This document shows, in pieces, positions 1-7,533 of a stretch of 64,000 nt of DNA. The notes beneath the pieces were generated by a model. The model ran no database searches. It was given only the letters and a program-made list of their open reading frames with translations, and was not told the origin of the DNA. This DNA is from Cryptoclostridium sp964637365 (lineage in GTDB: Bacteria > Bacillota > Dehalobacteriia > UBA7702). Position 1 is the first letter of the stretch, and every line of letters starts with the position of its first letter. A program made the translations under genes and the position numbers. The stretch spans positions 62,001 to 126,000 of the forward strand of contig CAZWWH010000001.1 in NCBI GenBank assembly GCA_964637365.1, written 5' to 3'.

Positions 1-162
1 ATCCCCACTACTGGCTATACCATCAGTACTTATACGGTACAACGAGGCGACACACTTTGGGGAATTGCCCAGCGGTTTCATACCACTGTGGGACACTTGG
101 TAGCTTTGAACCATATAAAAAATCCCAATTTGATTTTCCCAGGTGAAACCTTAGAATACTGA
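1..162 (+). CDS. LysM-domain protein, C-terminal end only
   Basis: The frame is open from the window edge to TGA at 160-162. It encodes about 53 residues with a LysM repeat: a YTVQRGDTLWGIAQRF core followed by NPNLIFPGETL, the usual end of the fold. LysM binds the N-acetylglucosamine backbone of peptidoglycan, so this is the wall-binding tail of an exported protein. The N-terminal part, and any enzymatic domain, lies outside the window. Confidence 0.85.
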   Translation: MPTTGYTISTYTVQRGDTLWGIAQRFHTTVGHLVALNHIKNPNLIFPGETLEY

Positions 163-180
163 ACACAGCAACACAAAAGC

Positions 181-209
181 AAGACCCGGTAGCCGAAGCA
201 TCGGGTCTT
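181..209. terminator. Inverted repeat between convergent genes
   Basis: AAGACCCG at 181-188 pairs with CGGGTCTT at 202-209. It sits between the LysM gene and the convergent acyltransferase remnant. The T-tract is poor on both sides, so termination is inferred from position and stem only. Confidence 0.5.
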
Positions 210-222
210 GTGGCTCAACTTA

Positions 223-979
223 TCAAAAATATGAACCTTCCCTTTCCCGCAATTTAGGGCATTCCTTCCGGGAGCCATGGCGACGACCGTTACCTATACC
301 GTGAAATAGATTTGCCAATCCTCGATAAAGCAAATCAATCACATAGGACAAGACCAGAGAGCACAAAAACACCAATGGCACTACAAGAAAATAATAAGGA
401 AAGCGATGGGACACATCTGGCACTAAGTGGTTAAGAATGCCATAAAACACATGGTCAAAGATACAGGATAGCAAGAAAGCTCCCAAGCAAAGATTCGATA
501 TTTTTGCCAGACTTGCCTTTGCCCGGGAAGAAAGCTGCGCCAAGTCTAAGTTGGCCAGTAAAAGGAAGGCTAAGAGCGACACAATAACATTGGGGAGGGC
601 GCCCCAGGCCTGATAGGGGCCCAGGTAAATGTTGCGCCGTAACTGCGATAATAGTTAAAAGTCCCGATCAGAAGGATAGAAGCCAAAAGTAACAGCACGT
701 TAGAAAAAGGCTTCAACTTGACTCGAAATTCCCTGCAATAGCATCCAATAAAATAATACGTAAGAGGATAAATATTGCTCCACCAATCAGGGATAAGCTT
801 ACTGTAGTCGGTGTTTTCCACCAGCCATCCATGGTGAAATTATAAATATTGACAATGCCAGGCAGCGAGGTTAAAAGCAATAATGTTACCAGCAAGATAC
901 ATTTTTGCTTTTTGGTAGACAAACCGTGGTACATTACATTAAAAAAGGGTACCAAAAAGAGCAACCCCAAGTTTTTGTA
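223..979 (-). pseudogene. Frameshifted, N-truncated acyltransferase family 3 remnant
   Basis: Three overlapping minus-strand fragments in different frames join into one protein-like sequence. The first (about 979-800) reads LGLLFLVPFFNVMYHGL and onward. The second (about 820-635) has IPDWWSNIYPLTYYFIGCY, typical of the C-terminal half of membrane acyltransferase-3 proteins that O-acylate surface glycans. The third (about 630-223) holds hydrophobic segments and a basic tail. Apparent single-base shifts lie near 805 and 635. A stop just upstream of 979 shows that the N-terminal 100 or more residues are missing. It is probably dead. Sequencing error could explain one shift but not the truncation as well. 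Confidence 0.7.
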
Positions 980-1007
980 TCAGATGTATTTCAATCAACG
1001 CACAAAT

Positions 1008-1039
1008 AAAAAAGCAAGTCAAAGAATTGACTTGCTTTT
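1008..1039 (-). terminator. Rho-independent terminator of the tRNA operon
   Basis: GCAAGTCAA (1014-1022) and TTGACTTGC (1027-1035) form a 9-bp stem with an AGAA loop. On the minus strand it is followed by a T run opposite 1008-1013. It lies directly after the tRNA-Gly-distal member of the cluster, tRNA-Gln. Confidence 0.85.
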
Positions 1040-1114
1040 TGGCTGGGGTGGCTGGATTCGAACCAACGAATAGCGGCTCCAAAAACCGCTGCCTTGCCGC
1101 TTGGCGACACCCCA
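1040..1114 (-). tRNA. tRNA-Gln (UUG anticodon)
   Basis: The reverse strand folds as a cloverleaf with acceptor UGGGGUG/CACCCCA and anticodon stem GCGGU/GCCGC around loop UUUUGGA, giving anticodon UUG. The T-arm has GGTTCGAATCC and the 3' CCA is encoded. It is the last gene of a three-tRNA operon. Confidence 0.95.
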
Positions 1115-1159
1115 ACGTTGAACAATGTTAGATCTATATAAAATTTAGCTATATACATA

Positions 1160-1236
1160 TGGGGTGAGTGATGGGATTTGAACCCACGAGTGCCGGAGCC
1201 ACAATCCGGTGCGTTAACCGCTTCGCCACACCCACC
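1160..1236 (-). tRNA. tRNA-His (GUG anticodon)
   Basis: The cloverleaf has anticodon loop UUGUGGC (anticodon GUG) inside a CCGGA/UCCGG stem. The extra 5' G (position -1) faces C73, as tRNA-His requires. CCA is encoded. It is the middle gene of the tRNA operon. Confidence 0.95.
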
Positions 1237-1249
1237 ATATTTCATAATT

Positions 1250-1326
1250 TGGCGCGCCTGCAGGGACTCGAACCCCGGGCACACGGATTAGAAGTCCGTT
1301 GCTCTATCCACCTGAGCTACAGGCGC
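1250..1326 (-). tRNA. tRNA-Arg (UCU anticodon)
   Basis: The acceptor is GCGCCUG/CAGGCGC with discriminator G and encoded CCA. The anticodon stem ACGGA/UCCGU holds loop CUUCUAA, giving anticodon UCU for AGA/AGG arginine codons. It is the first gene of the operon, directly behind the promoter at 1355-1383. Confidence 0.95.
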
Positions 1327-1354
1327 AATGATGTTGTGTAAACATAACATAGAT

Positions 1355-1383
1355 ATTATAAAGGATACGATACTATTTTGCAA
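1355..1383 (-). promoter_or_regulatory. Sigma-A promoter of the tRNA-Arg/His/Gln operon
   Basis: On the minus strand TTGCAA (1383-1378) is separated by 17 nt from a perfect TATAAT (1360-1355), about 28 nt before tRNA-Arg. Confidence 0.85.
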
Positions 1384-1429
1384 GTGTTTTTTTTAATTTT
1401 TTAAAAAAAAGATATCATCGTTCGTGATT

Positions 1430-1564
1430 TTAGCAAAGAGACCCTTCGATTTCTCCGTACCCCCAAAGACTGCGGGCATCCATAGTGGCTTCCCATTCTT
1501 CCTCTGAAAGACAAGTGGTCATCTCATCTTCGTAAACATCAAGCATATCGAGAAAATCAAACAT
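1430..1564 (-). CDS. Small acidic protein, 44 aa, unknown function
   Basis: The frame encodes MFDFLDMLDVYEDEMTT followed by a CLSEEEWEA segment and ends GEIEGSLC. ATG at 1564 was chosen because GGAGG lies 7 nt upstream, while the longer frame back to 1627 has no ribosome site. The protein is strongly acidic, with no signal peptide or membrane segment. Two cysteines (one mid-chain, one C-terminal) are present. It lies alone between the tRNA operon and a divergent amidase gene. I do not recognise a family. Confidence 0.6.
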   Translation of the reverse strand: MFDFLDMLDVYEDEMTTCLSEEEWEATMDARSLWGYGEIEGSLC

Positions 1565-1724
1565 TTTCACACCTCCATTGATTGATGATATTATCATAGC
1601 CAATTTAGTGTCCAATAAAACGTACAATAAATATTTTTTCAGGAATTTTTCTTATGTTTTGGAAAAAATATGGTATCATAAAAAAATAATCATGATTTTT
1701 TCTTACAAAAGGAGCCTTTTTCCC

Positions 1725-2576
1725 TTGAAACGACTGACCAAAAAACAGAAATGGCTGTGGAGTTTTTTTGCTCTCTTTGTGGTGCTGGTCGTAGCCACCT
1801 CCTTTGGTAACGATTTGGCTGCCCGCAAAGGACAAGAGTTCCCTTCCTATTCCCCAAAAGATATCACATCCCTTATCGAGCAGCTTTCACAACAAGGTCA
1901 ATTAAACATGAAAGAATTTGACTTACTTTACCGTCAAACCGGGTTGTCGGCAAGTGCCGCTGTTACCTTGGCAAATCAGGGAAAAGCAACCCAAATACTT
2001 GATTACCAAAATGCTTTATTTCACAAAGCGGAATACAAAACCCTTTCCACCAATCTTTGTACCGGTGAAGAAACATTGACCGCACCAGAAGAAGACTTAC
2101 TGGCTTTCCCAGACCTTCAGGACGGCGACATTCTGGTGACGGCGGCAGCCCATACCCTGGGATGGCGCCATGGTCATTGCGGTTTGGTGATCGATGCTGA
2201 GAAAGGAGAAATTCTTGAGGCTTTTACATGGGGCAAACCTTCGGAGATTTGTTCCCTGAAAAAATGGCTCAGATATCCCAATGTGATACAACTACGGCTG
2301 AAAGAATCCGGCACCTCACAAAACACAGGTCTTTTGGCAGCAAATCATGGACGAGCCGAGTTGAACGGCGTGCCATATAGCTTATTTAGCGATTTTCACC
2401 AAGATTCTGATACGCCAAAAACCACTCACTGCGCCCATTTGATTCGCGACTCCTATCTGCCCTATGGCATTGAACTAAAACGGGGATTCCTTGTCACTCC
2501 CAAAGACATCGCCAACAGCGATGACTTTAATGTCATTCAGGTACGGGGTATGGATCCGATAACACTTTGGGAATGA
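1725..2576 (+). CDS. Membrane-anchored YiiX/NlpC-P60-like permuted papain-fold amidase
   Basis: About 283 aa. TTG at 1725 is preferred because AAAGGAG lies 8-9 nt before it; an in-frame ATG at 1692 has no comparable site. Residues 10-27 form one membrane segment. The C-terminal half has LQDGDILVTAA, then RHGHCGLVIDAEKG, then THCAHLIRDSYLPYGIEL. This order of His before Cys matches the circularly permuted papain-like (YiiX/YebB) hydrolases, which cleave amide or ester bonds in wall peptides or lipids. The candidate nucleophile is the Cys of THCAHL and the base is the His of GHCGLV. The substrate is unknown. It is a single gene with no visible operon partner. Confidence 0.65.
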   Translation: MKRLTKKQKWLWSFFALFVVLVVATSFGNDLAARKGQEFPSYSPKDITSLIEQLSQQGQLNMKEFDLLYRQTGLSASAAVTLANQGKATQILDYQNALFHKAEYKTLSTNLCTGEETLTAPEEDLLAFPDLQDGDILVTAAAHTLGWRHGHCGLVIDAEKGEILEAFTWGKPSEICSLKKWLRYPNVIQLRLKESGTSQNTGLLAANHGRAELNGVPYSLFSDFHQDSDTPKTTHCAHLIRDSYLPYGIELKRGFLVTPKDIANSDDFNVIQVRGMDPITLWE

Positions 2577-2725
2577 AAACAGTAAATAATTCACTTCTGA
2601 GTCGCTTTATTAATCCTTATATGATATATTAAAATAGAATATAATATAATATGACAAGTCTGAAAAAGTATCAAAGTATATTTTATTGTTAGTAATTACA
2701 CTGATTCACTTTTCTTTGCCAGTAA
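2577..2725. other. AT-rich spacer
   Basis: The stretch between the amidase stop and the SLH remnant is AT-rich, with runs such as ATAGAATATAATATAATATG. I see no gene, terminator hairpin or clear promoter in it. Confidence 0.5.
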
Positions 2726-2990
2726 CCGCAAAATGTAATTGGGGAACAAACCGCCACGTTTCTGTACCGTTTCGCGAAACATAAAGGTTACAGCACAACA
2801 ATGGTCAACAGCTTATCTCAGTTTACAGATCGAAATACCATATCCGGCTATGCCGTCACCCCTATGAAATGGACCGTTGGCAATGGCATCATGTCAGGAC
2901 GCAGCGATACCATTTTGGCGCCGAAAAAAACGCTACAAGGGCGGAAATGGCAACAATGACCCAAGACTCCATGCCAGATTCGGGAAGTAA
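2726..2990 (+). pseudogene. S-layer homology (SLH) domain remnant with frameshift
   Basis: One frame (2726 to about 2925) reads EQTATFLYRFAKHKGY, then FTDRNTISGYA, then MKWTVGNGIMSG, the order found in SLH repeats. At a run of seven A (about 2925-2931) the SLH sense continues in another frame as AEKNATRAEMATM, the usual end of such a repeat. No start codon or exported upstream part is present, so this is the broken C-terminal end of a surface protein that bound secondary wall polymer through SLH domains. The poly-A position fits a slippage mutation. Confidence 0.75.
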
Positions 2991-2994
2991 GCTC

Positions 2995-3366
2995 ATGAAA
3001 CAAAAAACAGCTGTGACGATTTTAGGGATGAATTTGGGCTTATTGTTTCTGTTTGCCTTTTGGGATATCTTCATATCAAAGTCGCATCTTTACGAATGGC
3101 GCACCCAGCCACACTTTCTGGTTTTTACCCTTCTCTGATTTGAATTGTTTTTCGGCCTCATTGCCGCAGGGATCTCTGGATTTCTGAGGGAGACCTTGTT
3201 TTATGGCATATTCGCCATAATCTTCACGGTGCTCTCTTACATATCTGTCATAGGAATGATGAATATTCCGATGGAGCTTATTTATGTACTGACCATACTT
3301 CTGGATTCTTTTTTCAATAAAATCGCCGCTTCCTTCATTTTTTCGGGTATCTGGGGATCTGCATAG
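2995..3366 (+). pseudogene. Small membrane protein interrupted by an in-frame TGA
   Basis: From ATG 2995 the frame reads MKQKTAVTILGMNLGLLFLFAFW and on to a TGA at 3136-3138. The same frame then continues FELFFGLIAAGISGFL through three more hydrophobic stretches to a TAG at 3364-3366. Without the stop it would be about 123 residues with roughly four membrane segments. It is most simply a nonsense-mutated membrane gene beside the decayed SLH gene. Recoding of TGA is not supported by anything nearby. I do not recognise a family. Confidence 0.5.
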
Positions 3367-3412
3367 CCCCTTTGACCTTGAGAAAGGGATAAAATAATTT
3401 CACGGCAGCGAT

Positions 3413-3447
3413 AAAAAGACCTCTATCCTAAGGATAAAGGTCTTTTT
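3413..3447. terminator. Bidirectional terminator
   Basis: AAAAAGACCT and AGGTCTTTTT flank an inner TATCC/GGATA stem, so the whole element can serve both strands. It closes the minus-strand ydjI/G/H-like operon. Confidence 0.8.
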
Positions 3448-3454
3448 CTGTAAG

Positions 3455-3769
3455 TTATTTTTCTTCAGGCCCATACCACATATGGCGAACCAAATTCACA
3501 TTACCATCGGATAAAAAGTCAACGCCTTCCATTTCCAACAGCAGCCTGTGGGTTTCCTTTCCCATGGGTTCAAAGGCATCGCTCAAGCCACCAAAACGGT
3601 TCACCACACGATGGCAAGGGAGTTCCTTGGGGGCGGTATGCAGGGCGCAGCCCACAATTCTGGACATATGGGGATTTCCCAAAAGTCTGGCAATTTGCCC
3701 GTAGGTTGTAACTTTTCCAAAGGGAATCTGTGCGGTAATCTCATAAACCAATCGAAAGGTATTATTCAT
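3455..3769 (-). CDS. MGMT/Ogt C-terminal-domain-type alkyltransferase, 104 aa
   Basis: The start is set at ATG 3769 (MNNTFRLVYEI), because the longer frame merely runs into the upstream TPM gene. The protein is only the active-site domain of O6-alkylguanine-DNA alkyltransferases: IPFGKVTTYGQIA is the helix-turn-helix region, and LPCHRVV keeps the alkyl-accepting Cys that alkyltransferase-like (ATL) proteins have replaced. It should either repair O6-alkylguanine directly or bind lesions. It lacks the N-terminal domain of full Ogt. It is the last gene of the SPFH/zinc-ribbon/TPM operon, 10 nt after the TPM gene. Confidence 0.8.
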   Translation of the reverse strand: MNNTFRLVYEITAQIPFGKVTTYGQIARLLGNPHMSRIVGCALHTAPKELPCHRVVNRFGGLSDAFEPMGKETHRLLLEMEGVDFLSDGNVNLVRHMWYGPEEK

Positions 3770-3779
3770 AGGCAATGAA

Positions 3780-4574
3780 TCAAAATTTTCCACCGCCGCC
3801 ACCATGGCTGGTACCGGAGGAACCCACATGGGTACTGCTTCCACCGTTATCCTTTGGTCGCGGCGTTTTAGCGACAGTAGTATACAGAAATAAATCGCTG
3901 GAAGAAGTTACATGAAAGCTGTCCTCCCTCATATAATTTCTGGCAGCGGGCTGACGTTTCACGGATTTCAGCTGGGCACGCAATGAAAACAGCACAATCA
4001 AAGCTACAGCAAGCCCTACAGCCAAGGCAATACCAATGGTACGAAGATAGTCAGACGCGGTTGTCATATGATTTCCCTGGTCATAGGCTTCGCCCTTTTC
4101 CGCCTGTACTAAAAAGTCGTCACTTAACGTGGCAAAGTCCATAAAGGCGTCATAATATTGGCCGTCACTCAAAGAAGGCACCACCTGTTCGCCGATGTAG
4201 TCAATGCCCCAATCAGTAAAGGCGGTGATGCCGAACCCCGTTGTGGAAATCCACCAGTCGCGGTCTTCCATACTGACGAGAAACAAAGCGCCGTCTTTAT
4301 TTACCCCAGAGCCATAACCGTTATAATCATAAAAATCATCGGCAAATTCCATAGGCGTCTTCCCTTCACAGGAAGGTGTTGTAACCACCACCAAATCAAA
4401 TTGGTGGGCAGTAGAGACCTGCTCTAAGGCTTCCGCAAGAGAAGCTTCCTCCTCAGTGGTCAAAAGGTCGGCGTTATCCACCACAGAAGGTGTTTCATCA
4501 GCGGATACAGCCATAGATAACATTAACAAAACGCAAAGGAGACATCCGATAAAAATGGAAAAAAATCGTTTCAT
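3780..4574 (-). CDS. TPM-domain membrane protein, YdjH-like
   Basis: 264 aa. A signal peptide (residues 1-25) leads into a TPM domain (about 30-165) with VVDNADLLTTEEEASL, a DGALFLVSMEDRDWWI segment and TGFGITAFTD. One membrane segment follows (about 180-203), then a cytosolic tail ending GTSHGGGGGKF. TPM (TLP18.3/Psb32/MOLO-1) domains sit outside the membrane and act in photosystem repair, ion-channel modulation or membrane-stress complexes. With the zinc-ribbon and SPFH genes just upstream it matches B. subtilis ydjH of the ydjFGHI membrane-stress locus. Gene spacing of 12 nt suggests co-transcription. Confidence 0.8.
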   Translation of the reverse strand: MKRFFSIFIGCLLCVLLMLSMAVSADETPSVVDNADLLTTEEEASLAEALEQVSTAHQFDLVVVTTPSCEGKTPMEFADDFYDYNGYGSGVNKDGALFLVSMEDRDWWISTTGFGITAFTDWGIDYIGEQVVPSLSDGQYYDAFMDFATLSDDFLVQAEKGEAYDQGNHMTTASDYLRTIGIALAVGLAVALIVLFSLRAQLKSVKRQPAARNYMREDSFHVTSSSDLFLYTTVAKTPRPKDNGGSSTHVGSSGTSHGGGGGKF

Positions 4575-4586
4575 ACAGGCACCTCC

Positions 4587-5666
4587 TTACATTAGTAGCA
4601 GTCCAATCGCAGAAGCGATGACCGAAACCCCAGCAAATACACCGGCAAACCAGCGAACAGCGGCGCCTTTATCCATGGGGAGATTTCCCACAAATTTTCC
4701 AGTTTGGCCATTCATCGCAAAGAGGTATTTTTCTCCGTTCCAGGAGGTATTAAGAATCCAAACAGGCAGCAATGCGTAATGAACGTCTCCTTTGGTCAAG
4801 GACACCTGAGAGCTGCGAATGCCGACGGTTTCGTATCCCATAACTGTTTCCGCAAACAATTCCTCGGTACTGCGCTTAATACGCACATTTGCCCGATCCC
4901 TGCTTTCTTCAGCGGTCACATCATATTTATCCGCTAAATACCCGGCGAGATAAGCGGTTTGAAAATCCACTGCTTTGGAAAAATCAAAGGGCTCAATGGA
5001 CTCCATCAAATCATCGGGCATATGACTGGAACCATCCACAGGGACGTTATCGAACCCCACAGTTCCCCCTCTAGTTACCAGAAAATGAGAGGTTTCTACA
5101 TAATTATAATCACTGTCGCTCCAGGCACGGGTGCGAGTTGCATTGTAAGCAATATTAGCATCAGTATCACAATCAAAAAGCCAGAATGGAACGTAAATCC
5201 CTTTGATTTCGTCAATGTGGTTTTCATCCTTAAAAACTTTCGGCAAAAGTTTTTTTCCTGACATATGATTTTTCAGAGCATTTTTGGCTGCCTCTTTGCT
5301 AATCTGAAAAGGAACTACCAAATCCGGCTTTAAAGTTCCGGAAAGCTTTGACCTCATCACCACAGGGCTGTCACAATAGGGGCATTGGGAAGCCGCGGTG
5401 TTTTCGTCTACGATGATTTCCCCGCCGCAGGATTGGCAAACATAGACGGTCATTGAGTCCTCTTCACCCTCATCCCACTGCCGTACATGTTCTTCATTCC
5501 AATCTAAAGTGTCTGTTCCCTGAACATTTAATACATCGTCGCAAGCCTTCAAAGTTTCTACATCAAATTCCGTATCACAGAAAGGGCACACCATCTTCTG
5601 GGCATCGCTATTAAAACTGATAGCGCCGCCGCAGCATGGGCATTTATATTCCATTAAATCACTCAT
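4587..5666 (-). CDS. TFIIB-type zinc-ribbon membrane protein, YdjG-like
   Basis: 359 aa. Two zinc ribbons lie at the N-terminus: YKCPCCGGAISF with CPFCDTEF (residues about 7-33), then VYVCQSCGGEI with CPYCDSPV (about 75-101). A globular region follows with GIYVPFWLFD and YALLPVWILNTSW, both typical of this family. A C-terminal membrane anchor (about 335-358) ends the protein. It is often mislabelled as PriA-like because of the ribbons. It lies between the SPFH and TPM genes, as ydjG does in B. subtilis, where the products form a membrane complex with a PspA homologue. No PspA-type gene is visible here. Confidence 0.8.
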   Translation of the reverse strand: MSDLMEYKCPCCGGAISFNSDAQKMVCPFCDTEFDVETLKACDDVLNVQGTDTLDWNEEHVRQWDEGEEDSMTVYVCQSCGGEIIVDENTAASQCPYCDSPVVMRSKLSGTLKPDLVVPFQISKEAAKNALKNHMSGKKLLPKVFKDENHIDEIKGIYVPFWLFDCDTDANIAYNATRTRAWSDSDYNYVETSHFLVTRGGTVGFDNVPVDGSSHMPDDLMESIEPFDFSKAVDFQTAYLAGYLADKYDVTAEESRDRANVRIKRSTEELFAETVMGYETVGIRSSQVSLTKGDVHYALLPVWILNTSWNGEKYLFAMNGQTGKFVGNLPMDKGAAVRWFAGVFAGVSVIASAIGLLLM

Positions 5667-5675
5667 AGGAACTCC

Positions 5676-6983
5676 TTATTTGATATCGTTCTCATCAAAC
5701 CGGTCGCCACATTCAGGACAGAATTTTGGCGGATGATGAGGATCTTCCGGCTCCCAACCGCATTTATCGCAGCGATACAACGGCGCTCCTTGGGGCTTGG
5801 GACTGCCGCATTCGGAACAGAACTTGCCCTTGTTCACGACTCCGCAGGAACAAGTCCAACCTTGGTTTGCCGCAGGTTTGGGACTGCCGCATTCTACACA
5901 GAATTTACCCTCATTCACTGCGCCACAGGAGCAGGTCCACCCCTGGGATTGATGAGCACTCTGTGGTTGATTCGATTGCTGGCCCATAGCGAAAAGATTT
6001 TGTGCATTGGAGCCGCCAGCCTGCTGGGCCATACCAAGGCCCATAAATCCCATCATGGCGCCGCTCTCATTGGCTGCCGCTGCTTTCATGGCATCGCTTT
6101 GGGCTCCTACCAAGGTCGCCGCCGCCATAGAGGGATCCCGCATAATGGCATTGCGCTGGGCCTGCTTGATCATATCTTCATCCTCAGGGCTAGCGGTCAC
6201 AGAATTCATCGCCATGGAGGCAATCGCAATCCCGCGGGTTTCCCGCCATTTAGGTGTTAAGACACTGTCCAGGGCCTCGGTAATCTCCACGGTATGACCG
6301 GGCAAAGCACTGTAACGAATCCCCATTTCGGAAATCTTCGCAAAGGCTGGCTGTAAGGCTGAAAGGAGCTCAGCTTTGAGCATACCGTCAATTTCTTCTC
6401 TGGGATATTCCTGTTCCACGTTGCCACAAACATTGGTATAGAACAGCAGAGGATCAATGATTTTATAGGAATAGGTCCCGTTGCAACGGACAGAGATATC
6501 AATGTCCAGGCCAATATTGCGGTCTACCACACGGAAAGGAACGGGATTCGGCGTTCCATATTTATTATCAAGAATTTCCTTGGTATTGAAATAGTAAATA
6601 CGCTGATCCTTCCCGGTATCGCCGCCAAAGGTAAAACGTTTGCCAATGGTGCGAAAGGTATCCTTGATACCGTCACCCAAATTACCCGTAAAGATGCTGG
6701 GCTCGGTAGAGGTATCGTAAACAAACTCGCCGGCTTCAGCACAAACCTCTACAACCTTTCCTTGCTCCACAATAATCATACACTGGCCGTCGGCTACGGC
6801 AATACCGCTGCCGCTGGAAATAATATTATCATTGCCTTTGGTATTGGAAGACCGACCGGAAACGCGTTTTTGCCCCTTGACTACCAATACGTCCTTATCA
6901 ATGGAATCACAATAGAAAAATTCTTTCCATTGATCTGCCAATGTGCCGCCGGCAGCGCCAAAGGCTGCTTTGAGAAGTCCCAT
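5676..6983 (-). CDS. SPFH-domain protein with C-terminal zinc ribbons, YdjI-like
   Basis: 435 aa from ATG 6983, chosen over the ATG at 6989 because AAAGGGG lies 7 nt upstream of it. An SPFH/virion-core-like domain covers about residues 1-300 (for example GLLKAAFGAAGGTLADQWKE near the start). A Met/Ala/Gln-rich linker follows, then two WTCSCGxVN...FCxECGSPKP ribbons and a third, YRCDKCGWEP with FCPECGDRF. SPFH proteins scaffold membrane microdomains. The protein is first in the operon with the YdjG- and YdjH-like genes, 9 nt before the next. Three tandem ribbons suggest protein or nucleic-acid contacts that a plain SPFH protein would lack. Confidence 0.85.
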   Translation of the reverse strand: MGLLKAAFGAAGGTLADQWKEFFYCDSIDKDVLVVKGQKRVSGRSSNTKGNDNIISSGSGIAVADGQCMIIVEQGKVVEVCAEAGEFVYDTSTEPSIFTGNLGDGIKDTFRTIGKRFTFGGDTGKDQRIYYFNTKEILDNKYGTPNPVPFRVVDRNIGLDIDISVRCNGTYSYKIIDPLLFYTNVCGNVEQEYPREEIDGMLKAELLSALQPAFAKISEMGIRYSALPGHTVEITEALDSVLTPKWRETRGIAIASMAMNSVTASPEDEDMIKQAQRNAIMRDPSMAAATLVGAQSDAMKAAAANESGAMMGFMGLGMAQQAGGSNAQNLFAMGQQSNQPQSAHQSQGWTCSCGAVNEGKFCVECGSPKPAANQGWTCSCGVVNKGKFCSECGSPKPQGAPLYRCDKCGWEPEDPHHPPKFCPECGDRFDENDIK

Positions 6984-7085
6984 ATACATACCCCTTTCAA
7001 CTAATAGAATTTATTATGCTTTCTGGATAGTCATGAAAAAAACGCCTTGCTTCGACATTTTATCGCTTATTTCTCCATAATAATT

Positions 7086-7094
7086 ATTATACCA
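7086..7094 (-). promoter_or_regulatory. Extended -10 promoter of the SPFH operon
   Basis: The minus strand reads TGGTATAAT (7094-7086), an extended -10 element. It lies about 100 nt before the SPFH start. A weak -35 (GTTACA) is 16 nt upstream. Confidence 0.55.
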
Positions 7095-7099
7095 TGATT

Positions 7100-7356
7100 G
7101 ACAACAATGTAACACAGTCTTTTATTTAAAATTGATTATTTTACATCGAAATATACTCATTTGCCATCATAAGGTTCCAATTCAGTCACAATGTATTGAA
7201 ACGCTTCGACCACTTTTTTTTGAACAAGTTTTTCTATTATTTAACGAATAAAAATCTTTCGATAAAAACATGGCTTTCACGTACACTGTTTCTTGGGTGT
7301 CTACCGCAAGACATGATAAACACCGAAGTTCATTGACTTTTCAATATTCAGGCTCA
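7100..7356. other. AT-rich intergenic spacer
   Basis: Between the SPFH-operon promoter and the tRNA-Gly terminator I see no coding frame with a ribosome site and no strong hairpin. Several T-rich stretches are present. Confidence 0.5.
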
Positions 7357-7403
7357 ATAAAAAACCACCGTTTCAAGGAAAGTACCTGATAAACGGTGGT
7401 TTT
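7357..7403 (-). terminator. Terminator after tRNA-Gly
   Basis: AAAACCACCGTTT (7361-7373) pairs with AAACGGTGGTTTT (7391-7403) over 13 bp. The minus-strand transcript then runs into six T. It begins 6 nt beyond the tRNA 3' end. Confidence 0.85.
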
Positions 7404-7408
7404 CTTTT

Positions 7409-7482
7409 TGGAGCGGGTGAAGGGAATCGAACCCTCGTAACTAGCTTGGAAGGCTAGGGCTCTACCATTGAGCTACACCCGC
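7409..7482 (-). tRNA. tRNA-Gly (UCC anticodon)
   Basis: The cloverleaf has acceptor GCGGGUG/CACCCGC, anticodon stem CUAGC/GCUAG around loop CUUCCAA (anticodon UCC), a GGTTCGATTCC T-arm and encoded CCA. It is a single-gene unit with its own promoter and terminator. Confidence 0.95.
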
Positions 7483-7495
7483 TTAACAGATATAT

Positions 7496-7524
7496 ATTAT
7501 ATCTCTTTTTTTCGTTTTGGTCAA
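7496..7524 (-). promoter_or_regulatory. Promoter of tRNA-Gly
   Basis: On the minus strand TTGACC (7524-7519), a 17-nt spacer and TATAAT (7501-7496) precede the tRNA by 13 nt. It lies just downstream of the rdgB stop. Confidence 0.85.
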
Positions 7525-7533
7525 GTGCTTTTT

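Noticed and set aside
3136..3138. TGA as a selenocysteine or recoded codon in the small membrane protein
   Set aside because: There is no SECIS-like hairpin just downstream, no redox motif, and the gene beside it is also broken, so a nonsense mutation is simpler.
4587..5666. PriA helicase annotation for the zinc-ribbon protein
   Set aside because: There is no helicase domain; the resemblance is limited to zinc-binding Cys pairs.
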